Shown here piece after piece: positions 18,638-25,674 of a stretch of 48,148 nt of DNA (position 1 is the stretch's first letter; every line of letters starts with the position of its first letter). The notes under the pieces are model-generated. The model had not been told where the DNA came from, ran no database searches, and was given only the letters and a program-made list of their open reading frames with translations. The translations under genes and the position numbers were made by a program. This DNA is from JBAWXE01 sp037144255 (GTDB lineage: Bacteria; Bacteroidota; Bacteroidia; Chitinophagales; Chitinophagaceae): positions 1 through 48,148 of the forward strand of contig JBAWXE010000010.1 of NCBI GenBank assembly GCA_037144255.1. Direction: 5' to 3'.

Positions 18638-18982
18638 TTACAAGCTATTGTCTTCATTCGGGAAGAGAAGTGTAGGTTTATGCTTTTTAGCCTCTTCAAA
18701 GTCCATCATGGCATATGAAATGATGATAACTGTATCGCCAATGGCAGCCTGACGAGCAGCGGGGCCATTGAGGCAGATCATACCAGAGCCACGTGTGCCA
18801 CGAATGACATAAGTTTCGAGTCGGGCACCATTGTCTATATTGACAACCTGTACCTTCTCGTGTTCTATGATATTGGCTGCATCCATAAGCGCCTCATCAA
18901 TGGTAATACTACCAATATAATGCAGGTTGGCCTCAGTTACCTGAACTCGATGGATCTTTGATTTAAGTACTTCTATTTGCAT
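18638..18982 (-). CDS. panD: Aspartate 1-decarboxylase (pyruvoyl enzyme)
   Basis: A 114-residue proenzyme that makes beta-alanine from L-aspartate for pantothenate and CoA. The self-cleavage pair Gly24-Ser25 (YIGSITID) is present; Ser25 becomes the pyruvoyl cofactor. Lys9, His11, Tyr22, Arg54, Tyr58 and Asn72, the residues known from E. coli PanD, all fall at the same positions. First gene of the minus-strand cluster panD-UPF0104-rfaE2-ppk1-ppx, 18 bases before the next start. A TAACTTTG box fitting the Bacteroidota -7 consensus lies at 18990-18997, only 7 bases before the ATG. If it is used, the transcript would be nearly leaderless. Confidence 0.97.
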   Translation of the reverse strand: MQIEVLKSKIHRVQVTEANLHYIGSITIDEALMDAANIIEHEKVQVVNIDNGARLETYVIRGTRGSGMICLNGPAARQAAIGDTVIIISYAMMDFEEAKKHKPTLLFPNEDNSL

Positions 18983-18989
18983 TTCAGGG

Positions 18990-18997
18990 CAAAGTTA
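18990..18997 (-). promoter_or_regulatory. Possible -7 box of panD (TAACTTTG)
   Basis: An exact match to TAnnTTTG on the minus strand, 7 bases upstream of the panD ATG. No TTG was found at the expected -33 distance, so this may be chance. Confidence 0.3.
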
Positions 18998-19186
18998 CAA
19001 AACGTATATGAAGTGTGCTATTGATTATAAACATGTAATAATCAAGATTACAATATAAATAACATTTTGTTGTCTTTTGGACTTTTATATCAGGATAGTT
19101 ATTGTTAATCTTGTAATTGAACAGTACCCATATAGGTTATTGATAGCTAAGTAAACTATATATCATCCTCTAAAAAATCAAATACA

Positions 19187-19597
19187 ATGGAATTTAACAT
19201 TTATCTGTTTTATAATGGCAATTGTGAAGAAGCGATGAATTTTTACAAGGAAGCCTTAGGCGGGAAAGTAGAAATGATGAGTAGGTATGGAGAGGCACCT
19301 GTGCCTTGTAGTGAAGCGTATAAGAATAAGATCATGCATGGAGTGTTAGTAGTGGATGATTTCAAGCTGATGTTCTCTGATGCCAATGAAGGTCATGATG
19401 TGGCGATTGGTACTAATTATTCTGTTTCGTTGAATTTTCATTCGGATGAGGCTATTGAAAGTGCTTATTACGCAATATCTAAAGGTGGCAAGGTGACCAT
19501 GCCATTGCAAGATACATTTTGGGGTGCGAAATTTGGAATGTGTACAGATAAGTTTGGGGTGAACTGGATGTTCAACTGGGACAAGCCACAGGAATAG
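19187..19597 (+). CDS. VOC family protein (PhnB/glyoxalase-like)
   Basis: A 136-residue small cytosolic protein of the vicinal-oxygen-chelate superfamily, closest to the PhnB-like branch. It begins with the typical IYLFYNGNCEEAMNFYKEAL, has MHGVLVVDDFKLMFSDA in the middle and ends WGAKFGMCTDKFGVNWMFNW. Members of this branch have diverse or unknown activities, so no reaction is claimed. It is a single-gene unit divergent from panD and convergent with the ribosomal operon. Confidence 0.92.
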   Translation: MEFNIYLFYNGNCEEAMNFYKEALGGKVEMMSRYGEAPVPCSEAYKNKIMHGVLVVDDFKLMFSDANEGHDVAIGTNYSVSLNFHSDEAIESAYYAISKGGKVTMPLQDTFWGAKFGMCTDKFGVNWMFNWDKPQE

Positions 19598-19615
19598 TAC
19601 GAGTAATGAAATGCT

Positions 19616-19653
19616 AAAAAAGAAATAAGGGCTTACCATTGGTAAGCCCTTAT
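19616..19653. terminator. Terminator hairpin between the VOC gene and rplI
   Basis: A perfect 13-bp stem (ATAAGGGCTTACC / GGTAAGCCCTTAT) with loop ATT at 19625-19653. On the minus strand it is followed by TTCTTTTTT, so it fits best as the terminator of rpsF-rpsR-rplI. It may also stop the converging VOC transcript. Confidence 0.85.
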
Positions 19654-19677
19654 CAGTATATGATGCTGGTCAATTAA

Positions 19678-20124
19678 TTATTCACCTATCACTTCAAATT
19701 CTATTTCAACAATATTTTCTTTCCCGAAGTCAATTGTTGCTTTGAAAGTACCTGCTTCCTTAACATCATCAACGATGCTGATACGGCGGCGGTCGATCTC
19801 ATATCCTTTTTGTTCGCGGATGGCGCGAGCTAATTGGATGGCAGTAACAGAACCGAAGATCTTGCCACTAACACCGATCTTAGCACCGATCTTAACAGGA
19901 GCTTGTTTCAGTACATCCTTTACTTTAGCTATTTCAGCTAAGAGCTTGTCCTCGCGTTTTTGCAATTGTTTGCGACGCTCTTCCAATATTTTCATATTAG
20001 ATGAACTAGCTTCGACAGCATATTTTTCAGGTATGAGGTAGTTGCGAGCGTAACCAGGCCTAACATCAACCATTTCGTGGGCAGCGCCCAAATTATCTAC
20101 GTCTTTTATAAGAATTACGTTCAT
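19678..20124 (-). CDS. rplI: 50S ribosomal protein L9
   Basis: A 148-residue large-subunit protein that binds 23S rRNA near the L1 stalk. The N-terminal signature is complete (ILIKDVDNLGAAHEMVDV then PGYARNYLIPEKYAVEA), followed by the long Lys/Glu-rich connecting helix and the C-terminal domain with GKIFGSVTAIQLARAI. Last gene of rpsF-rpsR-rplI, 7 bases after rpsR, and ended by the hairpin at 19625-19653. Confidence 0.98.
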   Translation of the reverse strand: MNVILIKDVDNLGAAHEMVDVRPGYARNYLIPEKYAVEASSSNMKILEERRKQLQKREDKLLAEIAKVKDVLKQAPVKIGAKIGVSGKIFGSVTAIQLARAIREQKGYEIDRRRISIVDDVKEAGTFKATIDFGKENIVEIEFEVIGE

Positions 20125-20131
20125 CGTTATT

Positions 20132-20398
20132 TTACTTTAAAAGGTCAGTAACATAAGGTAATAAAGCCATTTGACGGGCTTTCTTGATAGCTTGCGCTAC
20201 TTTACGTTGGTACTTCAGAGAGTTACCAGTAATGCGGCGAGGAAGCATTCTACCTTGTTCGTTCAGAAATTTTTTCAGGAATTCACCATCTTTATAGTCG
20301 ATGTACCTGATACCCATTTTTTTGAAACGGCAGTATTTTTTCTGGCGTTTTTCAACTCGGGTGGAGGTTAAAAATTTTATTTCGTTAGGCTTTGCCAT
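20132..20398 (-). CDS. rpsR: 30S ribosomal protein S18
   Basis: An 88-residue small-subunit protein that pairs with S6 on the platform. It shows CRFKKMGIRYIDYKDGEFLKKFL and the signature RMLPRRITGNSLKYQRKVAQAIK-type core. The short Lys-rich N-terminus is as in other Bacteroidota. Middle gene of the operon, 20 bases after rpsF. Confidence 0.98.
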   Translation of the reverse strand: MAKPNEIKFLTSTRVEKRQKKYCRFKKMGIRYIDYKDGEFLKKFLNEQGRMLPRRITGNSLKYQRKVAQAIKKARQMALLPYVTDLLK

Positions 20399-20418
20399 TG
20401 TTCAGTTTTTTAAAAGAT

Positions 20419-20778
20419 TTAAGAAGCAGCTAATTCAGCGTTTTTATTACGTCTGCGGGCGTTATACTCCACTGCATACTTGTCCAAGCGTGTGATCATG
20501 TGACGCATCACATTCTCATCGCGGTTCATCTGGATCTCCAGCTTGCCGTTTACATCGGTACTGGCTTTGTATTCCATTACCCAGTAAATACCTGTTGTCT
20601 TTTTGTTGATAGGGAACGCTAATGAACGTAAACCCCAAACATCCTGATGAACGATGTTTCCGCCGTTTTCCTTAATAAAGTCGGAGAACTTTTTCTGAGC
20701 GATCTTGCAATCTTCTTCTGCCAGTACGGGAGTGAAGATCACCATCAGTTCGTAACTCTGAAGATTTTCTGTTGCCAT
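20419..20778 (-). CDS. rpsF: 30S ribosomal protein S6
   Basis: A 119-residue small-subunit protein. The S6 fold is recognised by YELMVIFTPVLAEEDC, GLRSLAFPINKKTTGIYWV and MRHMITRLDKYAVEYN near the end. I start at the ATG at 20778 (MATENLQSYELMV), where the family begins. An in-frame ATG 11 codons upstream at 20811 would add MSGILLNLKNI, which has no counterpart in S6. First gene of the operon, with a good -33/-7 promoter about 90 bases upstream. Confidence 0.97.
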   Translation of the reverse strand: MATENLQSYELMVIFTPVLAEEDCKIAQKKFSDFIKENGGNIVHQDVWGLRSLAFPINKKTTGIYWVMEYKASTDVNGKLEIQMNRDENVMRHMITRLDKYAVEYNARRRNKNAELAAS

Positions 20779-20868
20779 AATATTTTTTAAGTTTAACAAT
20801 ATCCCACTCATCCGGCAGCAACGCTAGGATATCCGCATAAACGGACAGCCGGACATAATTTGGGACTG

Positions 20869-20898
20869 CAAAGGTAAGGGAAAACTACATATCTCCAA
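20869..20898 (-). promoter_or_regulatory. Promoter of rpsF-rpsR-rplI (Bacteroidota -33/-7 type)
   Basis: On the minus strand, TTG (20896-20898) is followed after 19 bases by TACCTTTG (20869-20876), matching the Bacteroidota consensus TTTG-N19-TAnnTTTG in spacing and in the -7 box. It would give a leader of roughly 85 bases before the rpsF ATG. Confidence 0.7.
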
Positions 20899-21434
20899 GA
20901 AAATCTGTAAAAATGAGTTTTATATACTGTTAATATATATGTACTTAATGATTTTCGGACATATATATATAATGTTTGTCTATATCGTTAAACAGCTAAA
21001 AGTACATTGAAAAATGTATATTTATTTTGTAATGTATTGATAATGATTAGAAGGCTGTAAATAGTTTTATTAACGAACGAACTTGGTCCTATTAAAAGAT
21101 GATGGAATATGGTGATTGCTTCATAATTAATATAATATAAAGTATTTTCCAGCAATAGTTAGTACCAAAATCGAGAACTGCAAGTATAATTTCGTTATTT
21201 TTACTCTGTGTTTTTGTAATAATATGTTTTTCTGGAATGAAACATCATTATCATAATGACCTTTTGCTCATTCAAAAGTATAATTGGAATATATTGATAC
21301 TATGGGAATGAAAAGCTAGTCATTGTATAATCATTTACTATTATTTATATTGGGAGATCTATTGAACTATAATGGTTATAGTGCTAAATGAATAAATTTA
21401 ATTGAATAAAATTTCACATTGAGATAGGAATTAT
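20899..21434. other. AT-rich noncoding region between rpsF and the cytochrome gene
   Basis: About 540 bases between divergent genes. No open frame with family character was found. It holds runs of TATATA near 20960 and a perfect 15-bp dyad at 21245-21259. Both genes read outward, so it contains both control regions. Confidence 0.7.
21245..21259. promoter_or_regulatory. Perfect 7-1-7 inverted repeat (possible operator)
   Basis: TCATTAT-C-ATAATGA is an exact 7-1-7 dyad 175 bases upstream of the cytochrome gene. The geometry and the ATAATGA half-site recall Fur/PerR-type boxes, but the site is AT-rich and could be chance. Confidence 0.35.
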
Positions 21435-22439
21435 ATGGCAATGACAAAATACTCAAGCATTGTTTTACTAATATCAATTTGGATAAGTGGATGCAGTACA
21501 AATAGTAAGAAGTCGCAGCCACCAAATGCATCTAAAAATGAGATAGATGTTTTATTCACTCCACCTGACACTAGTAAAATACCTAATGATGATTTTGGTG
21601 TAAATGTGCGTTATGGTAGAGAATTGATCATGAATACTGCTTATTATATTGGTCCTAATGGAACAGTGGGTAAATACTTGGGGAATAAAATGAATTGTAA
21701 AAATTGTCATTTGGATGCCGGAACACGTCCATATGGGTTTAATTTTTTTAGTACACATGCACGTTATCCGCAATATCGTGGGCGTGAGAATAGAATATTG
21801 ACATTAGCAGAGCGAATCAATAATTGTATTGAGAGACCACATAGTGGTAAGCCATTACCCCTAGATAGTAAAGAAATGGTAGCTATGTTATGTTATATGA
21901 AATGGTTAGCTACAAATGTACCTGTGAACCATCATGTAAAAGGTGATGAAATGCCAGAATTGGAATACCCTAATAGAGCAGCAGATCCTAATAAAGGAGC
22001 AGCTATATATGCAGCTCAATGTAGTTCATGTCATGGGAAAGAGGGTCAAGGACAATGGAATATAGACTCATCTACATATATATATCCACCGCTATGGGGA
22101 GCATACGCATATCAAAAAGGATCGAGTATGCACCGAGTGCTGAAAGCTGCCAGATTCATAAAAGCGAATATGCCTGATAAAAAAGCCAGCTGGAAGAAGC
22201 CAACATTAACTGATGATGAAGCTATAGATGTATCAGCATTTATTAATGATGATAGAATACATATACGTCCAGAAAAGAAGAACAATGGTATACCTGATTA
22301 TCAGGTTTCGAAAGTTAAGGCAATAGATTATGGTAAAGGGCCATTTGTGGATACCTTTTCGGAGATGCAGCATAAATTCGGACCCTATAAGCCGATCATC
22401 GAATATCATAAAGCCCATGATCTGCCGGTAAATTTTTAG
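21435..22439 (+). CDS. Dihaem cytochrome c lipoprotein, thiosulfate dehydrogenase (TsdA)-like
   Basis: A 334-residue exported lipoprotein: hydrophobic leader, then a lipobox ending ISGC with Cys20 as the lipidated residue. It has two haem c sites, CKNCH at 88-92 and CSSCH at 196-200. The first domain carries NCKNCHLDAGTRPYG, YPQYRGRENR and ERINNCIER, the pattern of TsdA, in which haem 1 is ligated by His and a downstream Cys; Cys131 in RINNC is the candidate. The second domain (KGAAIYAAQCSSCHGKEGQG) is an ordinary cytochrome c. TsdA oxidises thiosulfate to tetrathionate or runs in reverse; that activity is inferred. It stands alone, with an AGGA shortly before the ATG; an ATG two codons in is an alternative start. 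Confidence 0.88.
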   Translation: MAMTKYSSIVLLISIWISGCSTNSKKSQPPNASKNEIDVLFTPPDTSKIPNDDFGVNVRYGRELIMNTAYYIGPNGTVGKYLGNKMNCKNCHLDAGTRPYGFNFFSTHARYPQYRGRENRILTLAERINNCIERPHSGKPLPLDSKEMVAMLCYMKWLATNVPVNHHVKGDEMPELEYPNRAADPNKGAAIYAAQCSSCHGKEGQGQWNIDSSTYIYPPLWGAYAYQKGSSMHRVLKAARFIKANMPDKKASWKKPTLTDDEAIDVSAFINDDRIHIRPEKKNNGIPDYQVSKVKAIDYGKGPFVDTFSEMQHKFGPYKPIIEYHKAHDLPVNF

Positions 22440-22467
22440 ACACAAATTTTTATAATGTATTATCAGC

Positions 22468-22501
22468 CAATGCCTATGATGTAATTATATCATAGGCATT
22501 G
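22468..22501 (+). terminator. Hairpin after the cytochrome gene
   Basis: A perfect 13-bp stem (CAATGCCTATGAT / ATCATAGGCATTG) with an 8-base loop starts 29 bases after the stop. It lacks a strong T-run, so it may end or stabilise the transcript. Confidence 0.65.
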
Positions 22502-22589
22502 AAATATTAAAGTAAAATTCTTATCAGAATTTTTGTGAGTTTGCCATCCCTACTGTTACATTCGCAGCCTTAAAAGGATATAGAGAAAC

Positions 22590-24824
22590 ATGATAGCATA
22601 TGCACATAGTGTAGCCGCCAAGCTGAATATAAGAGAACAACAAGTAGCTACAGTATTACAATTATTAGGAGAAGGAGCTACTATACCATTTATAGCTCGA
22701 TACAGAAAAGACAGTACCGGTGCACTAGATGAAGTGCAAATACAGAACATACAAGACGAAGCTGCATTTCAGAAAGAATTTTATGAAAGAAAAACTTTTA
22801 TAGAAAAGACCATCGCTGAGCAAGGTAAGATGACTGATGTATTGCAGAAAAAAATTGATGCTGCTACAACATTAGCTGAATTGGAAGATATATACCTGCC
22901 GTATAAACCTAAGAGAAAAACCAAAGCACAAACTGCCAGAGAAAATGGACTTGAGCCCTTAGCCCTTATGCTATTAGCGCAAGGGCACATGGATGTGATG
23001 CAGGAGGCTGAAAAATACATTAATGAACTAGTAAAAAGTAGTGAAGATGCATTGCATGGTGCAAGAGATATAATTGCAGAGCTGGTAAATGAAGACGCAA
23101 CGATACGTGCTAAGATGCGTAAGATGTTTGAAGATATTGCTACTGTACAAAGTAAAGTATTGGCAGATAAAGAAGCTGAGGGAGTGAAATATAAAGACTA
23201 CTATGATTTCTCTGAGCCTATATCGAAGATACCATCTCATCGTGCATTAGCTATCATGAGAGGGTTTATGGAAGGTGTGCTGAGAATGGGGATAGCACCA
23301 GCTGAAGATGAGGCACTAGCTATGATAGAACAAGTGTATATCAAACATTATAATGAGGCTGCCGAACAAGTGAAGAAGGCAATAAAAGATGCGTATAGAA
23401 GATTGTTGCAACCTAGTTTGGAAAGTGAACTCAGAATGGCATTGAAGCAGAAAGCAGATGAAGAAGCGATACAAGTATTTGCAGAGAATTTGCGGCAACT
23501 ATTACTCAGTTCTCCACTTGGAGGTAAGAGAATACTTGCGATAGATCCGGGTTATAGAACAGGCTGCAAAGTAGTATGCTTAGATGATAAGGGAGAGCTA
23601 CAAGAGACAGGACTCATATATGTACATGAGAAAAATAGAATGGACGATGCAGTGATTAAGATAAGAACTTGGGTATCAAAATACGCTATACAATCGATAG
23701 CTATAGGTGATGGTACGGGTGGTAGGGAAACAGAACAGTTCATCAAAAATTTAGGTCTTGGTCTTTCAGTATTCTTAGTGAATGAAGATGGTGCTTCTAT
23801 CTATTCTGCATCGGAGATAGCTAGAGAAGAATTCCCTGATCAGGATATTACTGTGCGTGGTGCTGTGAGTATAGGCCGTAGATTGATGGACCCGTTGGCT
23901 GAATTAGTAAAAATAGATCCAAAGAGTATAGGAGTAGGGCAGTATCAACATGATGTGAATCAAGTAAGACTAAAAGACAGGCTAGACCAAACCGTAGTAA
24001 GCTGTGTGAACCAAGTAGGTGTAAATCTGAATACAGCCAGTAAACATTTATTAGCTTATGTAAGTGGGATAGGCCCATCGTTGGCAGAGAATATTGTACA
24101 ATACAGAAATCAGGTAGGTGGATTTAGCGATCGTAAACAGCTGATGCAGGTGCCACGATTGGGTAGTAAGGCTTTTGAACAATGTGCAGGGTTCTTGAGA
24201 GTAAAGGAAAGTGAGAACCCGCTGGATAGAAGTGCTGTGCACCCTGAAGTATATGAAATAGTAAATAGAATGGCGGGAGATATGGGTGTAGCACTTAAGG
24301 ACCTGATAGCAAATGATGTACTGATACAACAAATAGATGCGAAGAAGTATATAACAGCTACTGCAGGAGAGCATACGATAAGAGATATATTGAATGAGCT
24401 GAAAAAGCCGGGATTAGACCCAAGGAGTGAAGTGCAACAATTTGAATTTGCGAATATATTTGGCATAGAGGATGTAATGGTAGGAATGGTAGTGCCGGGA
24501 GCTGTAACTAATGTTACCCGATTTGGGGCGTTTGTAGATATTGGAGTGAAACAGGATGGGCTGGTGCATGTGTCTGAAATATCACATACCTATATAACAG
24601 ACCCTAGTGAGGCGCTGAAACTGAACCAAAAGGTGATGGTGAAAGTAATGGAAGTAGATATAGTACGTAAACGAATAGCACTGTCTATAAAACAGGCGCA
24701 AGAAGCCCCAGCTAAAAGGGAAAAGAAACAACAGTTAAATCCAAGAGCTACCAACGAAACCGGTGCTACCGGTATGAGTATGAATGACGCACTGGGTATG
24801 CTGAAAAAGAAATTTGGGAAGTAA
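22590..24824 (+). CDS. tex: Tex family RNA-binding transcription accessory protein
   Basis: A 744-residue cytosolic nucleic-acid-binding protein. Domain order is as in the family: an N-terminal helical region with EGATIPFIARYRKDSTGALDE (near 28-48), a YqgF/RNase H-like core starting at ILAIDPGYRTGCKVV (near 313), helix-hairpin-helix motifs (YVSGIGPSLAENIVQYRNQ, near 490), and a C-terminal S1 domain (about 629-700; RFGAFVDIGVKQDGLVHVSE). Tex is conserved across bacteria; it binds RNA and affects transcription and stress or toxin gene expression, but the precise job is not settled. The start at 22590 fits the family N-terminus. Monocistronic, closed by a strong terminator. Confidence 0.97.
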   Translation: MIAYAHSVAAKLNIREQQVATVLQLLGEGATIPFIARYRKDSTGALDEVQIQNIQDEAAFQKEFYERKTFIEKTIAEQGKMTDVLQKKIDAATTLAELEDIYLPYKPKRKTKAQTARENGLEPLALMLLAQGHMDVMQEAEKYINELVKSSEDALHGARDIIAELVNEDATIRAKMRKMFEDIATVQSKVLADKEAEGVKYKDYYDFSEPISKIPSHRALAIMRGFMEGVLRMGIAPAEDEALAMIEQVYIKHYNEAAEQVKKAIKDAYRRLLQPSLESELRMALKQKADEEAIQVFAENLRQLLLSSPLGGKRILAIDPGYRTGCKVVCLDDKGELQETGLIYVHEKNRMDDAVIKIRTWVSKYAIQSIAIGDGTGGRETEQFIKNLGLGLSVFLVNEDGASIYSASEIAREEFPDQDITVRGAVSIGRRLMDPLAELVKIDPKSIGVGQYQHDVNQVRLKDRLDQTVVSCVNQVGVNLNTASKHLLAYVSGIGPSLAENIVQYRNQVGGFSDRKQLMQVPRLGSKAFEQCAGFLRVKESENPLDRSAVHPEVYEIVNRMAGDMGVALKDLIANDVLIQQIDAKKYITATAGEHTIRDILNELKKPGLDPRSEVQQFEFANIFGIEDVMVGMVVPGAVTNVTRFGAFVDIGVKQDGLVHVSEISHTYITDPSEALKLNQKVMVKVMEVDIVRKRIALSIKQAQEAPAKREKKQQLNPRATNETGATGMSMNDALGMLKKKFGK

Positions 24825-24847
24825 GAAAGCCGGAATATTTATGCAGA

Positions 24848-24883
24848 TGTCCCTGTTCAATTAGAACAGGGACATTTTTATTT
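24848..24883 (+). terminator. Rho-independent terminator of tex
   Basis: A perfect 11-bp stem (TGTCCCTGTTC / GAACAGGGACA) with loop AATTA is followed by TTTTTATTT. Confidence 0.92.
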
Positions 24884-25182
24884 GCTATTGTATCTCATAT
24901 TATTGATACCTATGAGTAGTGGATATGCAGGACGATCATTTATTACATAATTTCCAATTAGTTTAGCCTTGTATTCAATGAAATAAATATAATAGAAATA
25001 AATATTTGCATTATATGGTCATATTCAATTAGTTAACTGAGCAAATAATTGAATACGGCATGGTAATTGTACTACATAAAATTGTGGAGGCGGTCTGGTG
25101 TTTTAGATAATAAAGCAAAGGAGCGCTATTTGCTATTTGGTCATACTTTAATAAAGAAAAGGTAACCCAAAAAAATATTTTA

Positions 25183-25191
25183 TGTGGATAA
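25183..25191 (-). promoter_or_regulatory. Perfect DnaA-box sequence 1
   Basis: TGTGGATAA on the plus strand is the complement of the canonical TTATCCACA. It is preceded by AATATTTTA within an A/T-rich run. Confidence 0.5.
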
Positions 25192-25327
25192 CTTTTATTG
25201 AAAAATATTTTGCAGTTTAAAAAATTTCTTTTGGTTAATAAAAATGGATAAAAATTAGCAAAAGCAATGGTTCTAGCATAAAAAACGGATTATCAAAAAT
25301 CATGCCAAAGTGATATTTCGAATATTT

Positions 25328-25336
25328 TGTGGATAA
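25328..25336 (-). promoter_or_regulatory. Perfect DnaA-box sequence 2
   Basis: A second exact TGTGGATAA, 145 bases from the first and in the same orientation, again preceded by AATATTTT. Confidence 0.5.
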
Positions 25337-25404
25337 ATAGCTAACAACAACACCTAGTTAACAAAAAAACGAAACAAAAAATTTCCTTTATGATAAAAGA
25401 AAGT

Positions 25405-25412
25405 TAACTTTG
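25405..25412 (+). promoter_or_regulatory. Possible -7 box of the giant gene (TAACTTTG)
   Basis: An exact match to TAnnTTTG on the plus strand, 262 bases upstream of the ATG. No TTG stands at the expected -33 position, so support is partial. Confidence 0.4.
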
Positions 25413-25674
25413 GAGTAGTGACACGTAAATATTTATGTGTAAAACGGTGATTTCATGTAGTATAGAGATAGCTACATGCATGGGATATTTTAGAGTGGAA
25501 ATTCGTTAATGTGTAAGTGAATAATAACAGTGCAGTACTTTATTAAGATATAGGAAAATCAAGTGTTTTGAAAGGATAGAGTTTAACAAAATTGTAAGTA
25601 AAAAAAGAGTTAGTAACTATAAAAATTTTAACAGACCGTAGGTTCTTTTTGTAATCGTGTTAAAGCGTGTATTT

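Larger units (their letters stand above)
24884..25674. other. AT-rich noncoding region before the giant gene, with DnaA-box sequences
   Basis: About 790 bases with no gene. Two perfect DnaA-box sequences (TGTGGATAA, 25183-25191 and 25328-25336) in the same orientation are each preceded by AATATTTT. A third AATATTTT lies between them. Long A/T runs surround both. A 10-bp inverted repeat TATTCAATTA / TAATTGAATA lies at 25022-25055. A TAACTTTG box at 25405-25412 may be the promoter of the giant gene, which would give a leader of about 255 bases. The region is either a long control region, a DnaA-binding locus, or both. Confidence 0.65.

Noticed and set aside
24884..25674. Small gene or riboswitch in the gap before the giant gene
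   Set aside because: No open frame with a plausible start and composition, and no recognisable riboswitch fold. The region is mostly A/T runs.
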